Shown piece by piece: positions 7,657 to 15,776 of a DNA stretch of 64,000 nt. This DNA is from Sphingomicrobium clamense (GTDB taxonomy: Bacteria > Pseudomonadota > Alphaproteobacteria > Sphingomonadales > Sphingomonadaceae), in the NCBI RefSeq assembly GCF_019264355.1, contig NZ_JAHVAH010000001.1, positions 356,001 through 420,000 of the forward strand. Reading direction: 5' to 3'. The position numbers and the translations under genes were made by a program. Within the stretch, counting starts at the first letter, position 1; every line of letters begins with the position of its first letter. Under the pieces are notes generated by a model that was given only the letters and a program-made list of their open reading frames with translations, searched no databases and was not told where the DNA came from.

Positions 7657-9441
7657 TCAGAGCCCGTAGGTGATCGACAGGATCACGGAGAGGCTCACTA
7701 CCATGAGGATGACGAGCGGAATGCCCGTCCTCAGATAATCCCGAAATTCATAATCGCCCTCCGCCATGATCAACATGTTGGTCTGGTAGGCGATGGGCGT
7801 GGCGTAGCAGAGGTTGCAGCCGAACAGCACGGCGAGCACCAGCGGCTCGACCGGCAGCCCGAGCTGGCCCGCAAGGCTGAACGCGATCGGAGTCCCCACC
7901 GCCGCCGCCGTCGCATTCGACGCGAAGTTGGTGAGCAGCGTCACGAACAACATGATCATTGCAAGCACGATCGAGCCCGGAAGGCCGGCCATACCGGCTG
8001 CAAGCAACTGACCCATATATTCCGCCGCACCACTGTCGAAGATTAGCCGACCGATGGCGATCGATGCGGCCACCAGCACGATGACCTTGGCTGATAGCGC
8101 TCGCCCAACCTTGTCGAAATGCACGCACTTGGTGATGAACATCGCGATCGCGCCCGCCAGCGCGGAGATCGCGATCGGAACGATCCCGAACGAGGCGAGG
8201 AAGACCGCGGTGCCCATGATGGCGATGGCGGTGAGGGCCTTCGACGTGCGCGGCAAGGGCTTGGCGCCGTCGAGCATGAGCAGCGATTCCGCCTGCGCGA
8301 ATTCCTGAAGGTCGCGCTCGCGTCCCAGCACGAGCAAGATGTCGCCTTCGGCCAGGCGCGCCTCGGCGCTCATCTCACGCGGCGGGGCGAAGCCGCGGCT
8401 CGGCGCCTGCGCGACGCCCAGTACCGCGACGCCCTTGATTCCGGCGGTCTGGAGCGTGCGGCCGGCGAGGCGGCTGTCCGCACTCAACGCCATTTCCGCC
8501 TCGATCAGGTCGTCGCCCGCCTTGGCCGTGTCGCGGTGCAGCCTTTCGATCAGCCAGCGTGGTGCTGCGGTCGCACCGAGCTTGCGCGCGGCTTCGCGCA
8601 GTCCCTCTGGGGTCGCAAAGACCGGAATGCGCCCGCCCGGCTGGATCGTGTCGGGGGTGCTCATGAAATCGATGCCCTCTGGCAGCTTTTCCGCCACCGC
8701 CTCGCCGGTCTCGCCCAGATAGGAGCTCGACGTGCCGATGCGCAGCGTGGCGATGAAGCGACGCGGTTCGTGCCCCGCCTCGACGCTATTGTCGGGCAAC
8801 AGGCGCGGCATGATCAGCCAGATATAGGGCAGGCAAATGAGCGCCGCGATCATCACGATATGGGTGAAGTGGAAAATACTGAGTTCGGGCAGGCCGAGAT
8901 CCGCCGCGATCGAGACGACGAGCAGGTTGGTAGAGGTGCCGATCGTCGTCGCCATCCCGCCAATCAAAATCGCGGCGTTGAGCGGGATGAGCGTTTTGGA
9001 CGCCGGCATCGCGCCGCTCTGCGCCAGTTGCACCATGATCGGAATGAGAAGGACCAGCACCGGCGTGTCGTTGACCACCATGCTCGCTCCCATGGCGAGC
9101 CCGAGCGTGACGAGCAGCCCGAGATGCTGGTTGACCCGCCAGACGCTTCCGAGCGCACGCGCCGCCGGCTGCAGCGCGCCGGTCACGACCAGCCCCCGCC
9201 CCATCACCATCAGCGCGGAAATGGTGATCAGCGCGGTGTGCCCGAACCCGCCAAAAGCCAGCGCCAGCCCGTCCTTGGGCGCAGTGCCCGGGATCGGGAA
9301 CAGATAGAGCATCAGCGCAATCACACCGATCGTCATCAGCGAGATGATTTCGATGCGGAAGCGGTTGGTGGCGAATGCCACGAACATCCCCGTGGCAACC
9401 AGCAGGGCGAGTGCGGCGTGCAGGGTGGGCAGGCCGATCAT
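7657..9441 (-). CDS. SLC13/DASS-family anion transporter with central RCK_C (TrkA-C) domain
   Basis: A 594-residue inner-membrane protein. Hydrophobic segments at residues ~5–215 and ~395–594 form the CitMHS/DASS fold, with NDTPVLVLLIP near residue 120 and TNFASNATAAAVGTP near residue 520 as the two re-entrant Asn-Thr-type motifs. The central soluble region (~225–385) includes one recognisable RCK_C/TrkA-C module (RLAGRTLQTAGIKGVAVLGV, then LAEGDILLVLGRERDLQEF). Such proteins carry dicarboxylates, sulfate or related anions. The substrate cannot be told from sequence. It is transcribed away from the 49-aa membrane protein gene, with a 16-bp palindrome in the shared intergenic region. Confidence 0.85.
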   Translation of the reverse strand: MIGLPTLHAALALLVATGMFVAFATNRFRIEIISLMTIGVIALMLYLFPIPGTAPKDGLALAFGGFGHTALITISALMVMGRGLVVTGALQPAARALGSVWRVNQHLGLLVTLGLAMGASMVVNDTPVLVLLIPIMVQLAQSGAMPASKTLIPLNAAILIGGMATTIGTSTNLLVVSIAADLGLPELSIFHFTHIVMIAALICLPYIWLIMPRLLPDNSVEAGHEPRRFIATLRIGTSSSYLGETGEAVAEKLPEGIDFMSTPDTIQPGGRIPVFATPEGLREAARKLGATAAPRWLIERLHRDTAKAGDDLIEAEMALSADSRLAGRTLQTAGIKGVAVLGVAQAPSRGFAPPREMSAEARLAEGDILLVLGRERDLQEFAQAESLLMLDGAKPLPRTSKALTAIAIMGTAVFLASFGIVPIAISALAGAIAMFITKCVHFDKVGRALSAKVIVLVAASIAIGRLIFDSGAAEYMGQLLAAGMAGLPGSIVLAMIMLFVTLLTNFASNATAAAVGTPIAFSLAGQLGLPVEPLVLAVLFGCNLCYATPIAYQTNMLIMAEGDYEFRDYLRTGIPLVILMVVSLSVILSITYGL

Positions 9442-9541
9442 CGGCGCGGCTCCATCGCGGCGTGGGTGAGAAGACCGGTCACGGAGCGAAGCTTATGGCG
9501 GGAATGCAACGAAATATAGCCTCTTTCGAACGCGAACATTG

Positions 9542-9557
9542 TGTCGCCTAGGCGACA
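9542..9557. promoter_or_regulatory. Perfect 16-bp palindrome, candidate operator
   Basis: TGTCGCCTAGGCGACA at 9542–9557 is a perfect palindrome in the divergent intergenic region (9442–9644). A TTGACG hexamer at 9563–9568 could be a -35 element for the small gene at 9645, though no good -10 follows. There is no T run and no loop, so it is more like a dimeric repressor site than a terminator. The cognate regulator is unknown. Confidence 0.4.
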
Positions 9558-9644
9558 TAAGGCTTGACGCTACGAGATTAAGTCTGTGTCCTGCAACCAA
9601 AGGCGAAACCCGAGGGTTGGCCGAATAAAGGAAAGGGTCGAACG

Positions 9645-9794
9645 ATGGAACGCCACGGCGACGAAGTTCATCTCAATGAAGAAGAGGCCACGGGCGCCTC
9701 GAAACCGCATGTCGTGCGCTGGGTGCTGGGCATTTCGCTCCTGCTCATCGTGATCGCCATGTCGCTCGTATGGATCATTCCGGCGATCTTCTAA
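9645..9794 (+). CDS. Small single-pass membrane protein (49 aa)
   Basis: A 49-residue product. The ATG at 9645 follows AAAGGAAAGGG. A charged N-terminal half (MERHGDEVHLNEEEATGASK) precedes one hydrophobic helix (WVLGISLLLIVIAMSLVWII) and the end PAIF, which predicts an N-in bitopic inner-membrane protein. I recognise no named domain. The nucleosidase gene follows on the same strand after about 50 bp and may be co-transcribed. The strong ribosome-binding site and the coherent topology support it as a real gene. Confidence 0.65.
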   Translation: MERHGDEVHLNEEEATGASKPHVVRWVLGISLLLIVIAMSLVWIIPAIF

Positions 9795-9845
9795 GCCCGG
9801 ACCGGTTCGACTGCGAGTGGCCTCGCGGCCAGAAGGGATAGCGAA

Positions 9846-10526
9846 GTGACCGAACCCAAGCTCGGTGGGGGAAAGCCGCAACGCGTCGGCCTGATCAGTG
9901 GGCTCCTCGAGGAGGCGCAGGCATTTCGACCGGGCCAGGGCGAAGTCGACAGCAACCGGCCATTCTATTGCCGGCACGACGGCGATTTCACCGTCGCCTG
10001 CTCCGGCATCGGCAAGGTGAACGCGTCGATCGCTGCAGCCTGCCTCATCGATCATGGCTGCGACCTGCTCGTCAGCCTGGGAGTCGCCGGACGGCTTTGC
10101 GAAGGTGCGCTCGGTCCCCACTGGATCGTCGAGGCGGTCCAGCATGACTATGGCGCACGGCGACCCAACGAATTTGCCAGATATTGCGCGGGCAGTCTTC
10201 CCTTCGGCGACAGCGAACTCGAAGCCTATACGTCGATCGACGATCCCGGCCTCGGCCTGCCGAAGGCGCGGATCCTGACCGGCGACTGTTTCCTCGAGGA
10301 TGAGGCGCAGGCCGTCGAGCTAGGCCAGACGCTCGACGGTGAACTGATCGACATGGAGACCGGCGCGATCGCGCAGGTGGCGTACATGTTCGGCGTGCCC
10401 TGGGCAGGCATCCGCTCGGTCAGCGATGCGGCCGATGTGGGCAGTGTTGCGGATTTCCAGCGCAATCTCGACCGGGCTGCGCGGGAAGCGGCAATTGCCG
10501 CCGATCGCTTGCTCAAGCTTCTTTAG
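9846..10526 (+). CDS. 5'-methylthioadenosine/S-adenosylhomocysteine nucleosidase-like phosphorylase-fold protein
   Basis: A 226-residue protein with a GTG start at 9846 preceded by GAAGGGA. It belongs to the PNP/UDP superfamily. The N-terminal motif GLISGLLEEAQAF places Glu23 at the position of MTAN Glu12. GIGKVNASIAAACLI (54–68) is the phosphate/purine loop. ELIDMETGAIAQVA carries the ribose-binding Met170-Glu171, and SVSDAAD supplies the catalytic Asp194. It likely hydrolyses MTA and/or SAH in the methionine and SAM recycling pathway. Related families, such as the hopanoid-associated HpnG phosphorylase, share the fold, so the substrate assignment is probable rather than certain. Confidence 0.8.
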   Translation: MTEPKLGGGKPQRVGLISGLLEEAQAFRPGQGEVDSNRPFYCRHDGDFTVACSGIGKVNASIAAACLIDHGCDLLVSLGVAGRLCEGALGPHWIVEAVQHDYGARRPNEFARYCAGSLPFGDSELEAYTSIDDPGLGLPKARILTGDCFLEDEAQAVELGQTLDGELIDMETGAIAQVAYMFGVPWAGIRSVSDAADVGSVADFQRNLDRAAREAAIAADRLLKLL

Positions 10527-10640
10527 TCCTTAGCGACCATTCGTCGCGCCAGGTCAACCATTCGCCGACAACCGGAAAATTACTGTTTACCAACGGCTTG
10601 AATGGTCCAGCCTTCTGCCGATGACTGGCTTCGGGAGGCG

Positions 10641-11309
10641 ATGCCAAGACGGCACCGCGGGGAAGATGATCGGGCTTCAGTGCTGAATTTCAAGCGTGCG
10701 CAGCTCCTGCCGGGGCTGCTTTTCCTGACATTGCTATCGTCACCGGCGCAGGCCTATCCGAGCGAAGCCGACGCGCGCGCCCGATTGCCGTTCGCGAACG
10801 GGTTGCTGGTGGCGAATGGTGCCATTCACGATCGGGGCCGCTCGATGCCAGACCTCATCGCGTCGTCCGCGCGGCTCGACCGCCTCGTCTCGCCGGTTGC
10901 CGGTCTCGACGAGCGCCGACAGATCGCCTTCGTCCAATCGATCGTCGGTGAGCTCATCGCCTATCGCCGTGACGATATCCTGTGGGGCCGGTCGGATCAT
11001 TGGGCGAGCGCGAAGGAGACGTTGGCGCGGCGCGCCGGCGACTGCGAAGATATCGCGCTGCTCAAGCTGGCAGCACTTTCCAGTCTCGGCGTGCCGCGCG
11101 ACCGGCTTGCCCTGATCGTGGGCACCGATAGCGTTCGCGGCGATCACGCCATCGCCGCAGTGCGCTCGGGCGGCCAATGGCTGATGCTCGACGATGACGG
11201 CATCGTCCGCCGCGATGCGCCCAAGAGGTTCAAACCAATCTATACGCTGGTCGGCCAGACGGCCTTCCTCCACGGCGTCAACCGGTCGGTCCGCCCGGCC
11301 GCGAACTAG
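10641..11309 (+). CDS. Periplasmic BTLCP-family transglutaminase-like cysteine protein
   Basis: A ~222-residue exported protein. The domain carries the transglutaminase-like triad: Cys in RRAGDCEDIALLKL, His in VRGDHAIAAV and Asp in MLDDDG. This is the layout of the bacterial transglutaminase-like cysteine proteinase (BTLCP/peptidase C93) family, typified by LapG, which cleaves surface adhesins under c-di-GMP control. The signal peptide (LNFKRAQLLPGLLFLTLL, ending AQA) could also begin at a GTG at 10680 or an ATG at 10602. The ATG at 10641 is used because GGGAGG lies just before it. No LapD-like gene is nearby, so a LapG role is unproven. Confidence 0.7.
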   Translation: MPRRHRGEDDRASVLNFKRAQLLPGLLFLTLLSSPAQAYPSEADARARLPFANGLLVANGAIHDRGRSMPDLIASSARLDRLVSPVAGLDERRQIAFVQSIVGELIAYRRDDILWGRSDHWASAKETLARRAGDCEDIALLKLAALSSLGVPRDRLALIVGTDSVRGDHAIAAVRSGGQWLMLDDDGIVRRDAPKRFKPIYTLVGQTAFLHGVNRSVRPAAN

Positions 11310-11350
11310 CCACCTCTTGCCAAGTCGGCAGGCTTGGCCAACAAGGACGC

Positions 11351-11977
11351 ATGGCTGCTGTCGTCTGCGACCCCGATGCCCGCTTGAGCTGGTCCTCGCG
11401 CTTCGTGCGGTGGGTCCTCATCGGCCTTTATCGAATGACGGGATGGAAAACCGAGGGCGCGCTGCCCGATGCCAAGAAGTTCGTCATCTGCGGCGCCAAC
11501 CACACCTCCAACTGGGATTTCATCGTCTTCCTGGGCGTGACCGACGATTTCGGGATCCGTCCGCGCTTCATGGGAAAGAACACGCTCTTCAAATGGCCGA
11601 TGAGGGGCTTCATGTGCGGGCTTGGCGGCGTGCCGGTGGATCGGTCGGCGCGCAAGGACATGGTCGCGCAGATGGTCGACCAGTTTGAGGCGCATGACGA
11701 GTTCGCGCTGGTCGTCGCCGCTGAAGGAACGCGCTCGCCCAACACGAACTGGAAAACCGGATTCTACCGGATCGCGGAGAAGGCGCAGGTGCCGATCGTA
11801 TTCGTGGGCCCCGATTATAAGCGCAAGCGCGGAATCTTCGGCCCCGTGATCATGCCGACCGGCGACTATGAAGCGGACATGGCGGTGGGGATCGAGTTCT
11901 TCAAAACGCTCCATCCCAAGCACCCGGGAAAAGCGCTATTTCCGGACGGATCGAGCATGGCCCAAATCCTGTCGTGA
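11351..11977 (+). CDS. PlsC-like 1-acyl-sn-glycerol-3-phosphate acyltransferase
   Basis: A 208-residue protein with an ATG at 11351 preceded by AAGGA. It has the acyltransferase HX4D motif as NHTSNWDF (His51, Asp56), the second block FMGKNTLFKWPMRGFMCGLGGVPVDR and the EGTRS motif in VVAAEGTRSP. This is the short YihG/PlsC-like branch. It would acylate lysophosphatidate or a related lysolipid at the inner face of the membrane during phospholipid synthesis. A hydrophobic segment near residues 18–30 may anchor it. It follows the BTLCP gene by 41 bp. Confidence 0.8.
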   Translation: MAAVVCDPDARLSWSSRFVRWVLIGLYRMTGWKTEGALPDAKKFVICGANHTSNWDFIVFLGVTDDFGIRPRFMGKNTLFKWPMRGFMCGLGGVPVDRSARKDMVAQMVDQFEAHDEFALVVAAEGTRSPNTNWKTGFYRIAEKAQVPIVFVGPDYKRKRGIFGPVIMPTGDYEADMAVGIEFFKTLHPKHPGKALFPDGSSMAQILS

Positions 11978-12030
11978 CTCATCGGCGGCGCCCTGCCACA
12001 TTGGACGACAGGAAGTTGAGGGGAAACACG

Positions 12031-12579
12031 ATGCGTCGATTGATGGGCATGTTCATGGGAATCGCGGCGATGGTGGGCTTTGCCTCACCTGCGCTCGCGC
12101 AGCTCGCCGAAGGGGCCAAGGCTCCTGATTTCAAGACGATGGGCGCATTGGGCGGCGACATGTTCCGCCTGCAGCTGTCCGAACAGCTCAAGCACGGCCC
12201 GGTCGTCCTCTATTTCTTCCCCAAGGCTTTCACCAAGGGTTGCACGCTCGAGAGCAAGGCGTTTGCCGATGCCATGCCCGAGTTCCGCAAGGCCGGCGCG
12301 CGGGTCGTGGGCCTGTCGACCGACGACCTCGACACGCTGTCGCGCTTCTCGACCGAGGAGTGCCGCTCGATCGTGCCCATGGCGCGCGCCACCGACGAGA
12401 TCGTCGAGGCCTATGATGTCGCCATGCCGGTCGTCGACAGCGTGACGCCGATGACCGACCGCACGTCCTACGTCATCGCGCAGGACGGCACGATCGCAAT
12501 GGTGCATAGCGAGATGGGGCACGAGGAACATGTCGCCAAGACACTCGCCGCAGTGCGAGAGCTCGCCGAAAGAAGCTAG
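12031..12579 (+). CDS. Exported BCP/AhpC-TSA-type peroxiredoxin
   Basis: A 182-residue protein. The ATG at 12031 follows GAGGGGAA and opens a signal peptide (MRRLMGMFMGIAAMVGFASPALA), so it acts outside the cytoplasm. The thioredoxin-fold domain has the peroxidatic motif FFPKAFTKGCTLES with Cys71, and the conserved Arg is in DRTSYVIAQDG. The BCP-type resolving Cys at +5 is missing (Lys76). The only other Cys, Cys111 in STEECRS, is the candidate resolving residue unless the enzyme is 1-Cys. It likely reduces peroxides in the periplasm. Its stop codon shares CTAG with the stop of the convergent GMC gene. Confidence 0.8.
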   Translation: MRRLMGMFMGIAAMVGFASPALAQLAEGAKAPDFKTMGALGGDMFRLQLSEQLKHGPVVLYFFPKAFTKGCTLESKAFADAMPEFRKAGARVVGLSTDDLDTLSRFSTEECRSIVPMARATDEIVEAYDVAMPVVDSVTPMTDRTSYVIAQDGTIAMVHSEMGHEEHVAKTLAAVRELAERS

Positions 12580-14195
12580 CTTGCCTTGCGCAAGCGTGCT
12601 TGCGCCTGCGGCCGGCTGATCTCCCGAGCGATGTAATCCGCGCTGCGATAGGCCAGCGCGACAATCCCGAGCGTGGGGTTGGCCCAGCCCGACGTCGTAA
12701 ATAATGAACTGCCCGCGACATGCAGGTTCTCGACACCGTGCACGCGGCATTCGGCATCGACGACCCCGTCGCGCGGGCTGGCCGACATGCGCGTCGTGCC
12801 CATGTGATGATAGCCGCCTTTGTAATGCGAGCAGACGAGCGGGTCGCTGTGCCAGATCTCGTCGCTGCGTTCGATCCACGGATCGAGTTCGAAGCGACCG
12901 ATGCCGAGACGCTCCAGCTCGCGCGCAAATCGCTTCATCATCACGCGGACGGTGCGCTTGTCGATGTCGGAAAAGCGCCAGTCGAGCCGCGCCTCGCGCA
13001 TACCGAGCGCGTCGGTACTTTCGCCCAGCGTGATGCGGCTGTCCGGATTGGGCGCCTGCTCGGCGCGGATGACGGGAGTGGCGCTCCAGCCGCTCATCAC
13101 CAATAGTTTCGACCGCAGCGGGTCGAAGACTTCGTGCCCGCGCAACACGATCTTCTTGGCGGTCAGCCAGAGCGCGCGGTTGCGGGCGCTGGGGCTGAGG
13201 TCGTGGCGCATCTTGTTGTAGGCGCGCATGGTCGCGATCTCGCGCGCCTGTTCACGCTGGCACGCGCCGAGCGTGAAGGCGCTTCCCAAGATGCCTTCGC
13301 GTTCTTGCATCTCGGCCGAGGGGCGGATCAGTGCGGCATGCTTGTGCCCCTCCGGATCGCGTAGGTGGCGCCCGAACTGCCGCAGGATCTTCCACAATTT
13401 CCCCGACACGATCTCGCCGCCGCGCGCGTGCGGATGTTCCATGAAATAGCGTCCGGCCTGGTCATGTTCGTTGCCGATATCGCAGGCAAGGAGCAGGCGT
13501 GCATTTTCGATCCCGCCTGCGGCCAGCACGAAGTGGCGCGCGGACACGGTTGCCCGGCGCCCGCTGACATCGCCGATGCCGATCGTCTCGATCGAGCGAC
13601 CGTCGTGGCTGCGCTCGATCGACGTCAGCGTCGCGTGGAGGAGGATGCGGACCTTGTCGCTTTCCACTAGGTCGCCGCACCGGCGCAGCGTGAACTGTTC
13701 GCTCGAAGGCGTGAATTGCCAAAAGTCGGAGACGAGGCCGCCCGGCTCGAACTGCGGCGGTGTCTCGCCGAGCGAGGCCCAGATCTCGTCGGCACACTGG
13801 CGCGGGGGCAAACCCATCGCCGCGCGCGCGTCGGCATAAAAGGGGTCGAGGTCGCTTTTCGATATCGGCCAACCCGAATGGGCCAGCCAAGGCCGGCGAT
13901 CGAAATCGTTGGGATCGAATTCGGCACAACGCCCGCCCCAGATCGCGGTCGTGCCGCCAAAGAATCGCAGACGCGCCTCGCGAAGCTCCCAATAGTCGTG
14001 GCCTTGCGTTTCGCCCTTTGCGAGATCTTGCACCGCATCTTCATGATCGGCACCGCCACTTTCGAGCAGCAGGACGTCGACGCTCTGGCTCGCTAGCCTG
14101 CGCGCGAGGCTGATCCCGGCAGCCCCCGCCCCGACGATGCACACCTGTGACTCGAGGTGCGCATGGTCATCCATCTCCCGCAGGTCGAGTAGCAT
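12576..14195 (-). CDS. GMC-family FAD-dependent oxidoreductase
   Basis: A 539-residue flavoprotein. The N-terminal ADP-binding fingerprint is VCIVGAGAAGISLARRLA followed by LLLESGG. The block LRFFGGTTAIWGGRCAEFDPNDF is the FAD-contact region, and the C-terminal domain has HHMGTTRM and NLHVAGSSLFTTSGWANPTL, as in GMC alcohol/sugar oxidoreductases. The substrate is not evident. This subgroup in alphaproteobacteria often sits near lipid or exopolysaccharide genes. The ATG at 14195 is used, and ATG 14174 is an alternative that still includes the whole Rossmann motif. It is monocistronic by spacing. Confidence 0.85.
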   Translation of the reverse strand: MLLDLREMDDHAHLESQVCIVGAGAAGISLARRLASQSVDVLLLESGGADHEDAVQDLAKGETQGHDYWELREARLRFFGGTTAIWGGRCAEFDPNDFDRRPWLAHSGWPISKSDLDPFYADARAAMGLPPRQCADEIWASLGETPPQFEPGGLVSDFWQFTPSSEQFTLRRCGDLVESDKVRILLHATLTSIERSHDGRSIETIGIGDVSGRRATVSARHFVLAAGGIENARLLLACDIGNEHDQAGRYFMEHPHARGGEIVSGKLWKILRQFGRHLRDPEGHKHAALIRPSAEMQEREGILGSAFTLGACQREQAREIATMRAYNKMRHDLSPSARNRALWLTAKKIVLRGHEVFDPLRSKLLVMSGWSATPVIRAEQAPNPDSRITLGESTDALGMREARLDWRFSDIDKRTVRVMMKRFARELERLGIGRFELDPWIERSDEIWHSDPLVCSHYKGGYHHMGTTRMSASPRDGVVDAECRVHGVENLHVAGSSLFTTSGWANPTLGIVALAYRSADYIAREISRPQAQARLRKAS

Positions 14196-14303
14196 CTGCC
14201 CTCCAAGCCGTGGAACTCCGGTTAACCAGAGTTAGCATAACCAATCCCTGAACGGAATCGCGAGATACTCGACAGTGGGGCTTTGCCGTGACAATTTGCG
14301 GCC

Positions 14304-14636
14304 ATGGACCGCTATCAGACTTTTGCCGACTTCTGGCCCTTCTACCTGCGCGAACATTCCAAGGTGCACACCCGCGCGCTGCATTATGTCGGGACGACGT
14401 TGGTCGTGGCGCTATTCGTCGCTGCGGTAGTGACGGGCAAATGGGTGCTCGCGGCGGCAATGCCGGTGGCGGGCTATTTCTTCGCCTGGGTCGCGCATTT
14501 CACGATCGAGAAGAACCGCCCCGCGACCTTCACTTATCCGCTCTGGTCGCTGGCCGCGGACTTCAAGATGTGGGGGCTGGCGCTCATCGGAAAGCTCGGC
14601 CCCGAACTCGAAAAGGCCGGCGTCAGGCGCGACTGA
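14304..14636 (+). CDS. Mpo1-like (DUF962) membrane protein
   Basis: A 110-residue protein. The motifs [28 protein letters not shown] and [16 protein letters not shown] are the diagnostic histidine-bearing blocks of the DUF962/Mpo1 family (yeast Mpo1 is an Fe-dependent dioxygenase of 2-hydroxy fatty acids). Two to three transmembrane helices lie between and after them. A related role in alpha-oxidation of 2-hydroxy fatty acids would fit a sphingolipid-containing bacterium, but that is inference. Its 3' end overlaps the convergent unknown gene by 14 bp. Confidence 0.8.
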   Translation: MDRYQTFADFWPFYLREHSKVHTRALHYVGTTLVVALFVAAVVTGKWVLAAAMPVAGYFFAWVAHFTIEKNRPATFTYPLWSLAADFKMWGLALIGKLGPELEKAGVRRD

Positions 14637-15639
14637 ACAGGCGGTTGAAGAACCTGCTGCTGCCCGGCGCTGGATCGTTGGCAGGTTCGGGCGTCGTTGC
14701 CGGCGCGGCAGGCGCGGGCTCTTCGGACAGGCGCTGGCGCAATGAGCTGCCGGTCGACTGTTCCTCTTCCTCTTCGCTCGCGGCGCCGCGTTCCCAGTTG
14801 GTGATGGTGAGCGTGGCGAGGCCGTCATTATTGCTCTTGGCAGGTGCGCTGCGCTCCGTCCGCTCGCCGATGACGGCGGCGAGGTCTGCGTCGAGCCCGA
14901 ACGCGCCGACGATCAGCCGCGCGCCCTCGGGCAGGCCGAGCGTTTCGATTTCGCGCGCCATCGCCTGAAGGAAGCGGGTCGTGCGCAGCCAGCAGGCGAG
15001 CACATATTCGACGTAGCCACCGGGCGCGCGGTCGGTGAGCGCGTCGGGCGCCCCGCGGTCGTAGATGCGGTGGCGGCACTGGATAAGACACGTGTTGAGC
15101 GGCGCAAGGCCAGCGACGGTGACGTAGAATTCGACGTCTTCCTCGTGCCCGACCCAGCCGGGATTGTCTTCGCCGCACTCGGCGAGGAGCGCGTCATTGT
15201 CGCGGTCGAGGAACTGGTACTCGTCGTCGCTGTAGAGGTTGAACAGCAAGTCGGGCTCGTATTCCTGCCCCTTGCCGAAAACGAGGTCGGGCGCGTTGAA
15301 CAGGCCTGCGGTGATGCAGGTGACCGCGGGACCTTCATATTCCTCGAGGATTTCGGCGAGGTCGGCCCAGCCGTCGATGACGATATCCTCGACGCGGCAG
15401 GCCTTGGCGAAGCGCGCGGTGCGGCCTTCGAACCCGGCCAGTTGCTGCTCCAGCTCGGCTGCGACGCGGTCATATTGGCCTGCGACCAGGGCAGCGCGGA
15501 GGCGGGCCTCGTAGGTTTCCTGTTTGGCGGGGTCGAGAAAGGCGACCTGCAGCTTGTGCGGGGTTTCGGGCTCGCGATAGCGGTAGAGTCCCTCGGTCTC
15601 GATGCCGGGGATTTCGACGAACTGCGGGTTGCTGGCCAT
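14623..15639 (-). CDS. Cytosolic protein of unknown function (338 aa)
   Basis: A 338-residue acidic soluble protein. The ATG at 15639 is chosen because the start [19 protein letters not shown] follows an AGGAGA site. An in-frame extension to 15798 is Arg-rich and implausible. Residues ~1–280 form a globular domain without signal or transmembrane segments. Residues ~285–325 are a low-complexity acidic and Ala/Pro linker, and the end [12 protein letters not shown] is a short basic amphipathic helix. I do not recognise the family. Motifs that may help a search are [17 protein letters not shown] and [19 protein letters not shown]. It is divergent from the archaemetzincin-like gene. Confidence 0.65.
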   Translation of the reverse strand: MASNPQFVEIPGIETEGLYRYREPETPHKLQVAFLDPAKQETYEARLRAALVAGQYDRVAAELEQQLAGFEGRTARFAKACRVEDIVIDGWADLAEILEEYEGPAVTCITAGLFNAPDLVFGKGQEYEPDLLFNLYSDDEYQFLDRDNDALLAECGEDNPGWVGHEEDVEFYVTVAGLAPLNTCLIQCRHRIYDRGAPDALTDRAPGGYVEYVLACWLRTTRFLQAMAREIETLGLPEGARLIVGAFGLDADLAAVIGERTERSAPAKSNNDGLATLTITNWERGAASEEEEEQSTGSSLRQRLSEEPAPAAPATTPEPANDPAPGSSRFFNRLFSRA

Positions 15640-15776
15640 GACGCTGTCTTCTCCTGTTGGAGAGCCGATTATTCGCTTGGTCGCGAACGCGAGGTAACTC
15701 GACGTGGTTAACGATCGCGTAGCGCGACGACGCACTCCCGGCGGAACGGTGCAGCGCGGCCGATCATTGAGTGTGC

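Noticed and set aside
8119..9519. Long plus-strand frame opposite the DASS transporter
   Set aside because: Composition is Arg/His/Asp-rich without any domain, typical of the antisense strand of a high-GC gene; the DASS frame has clear motifs.
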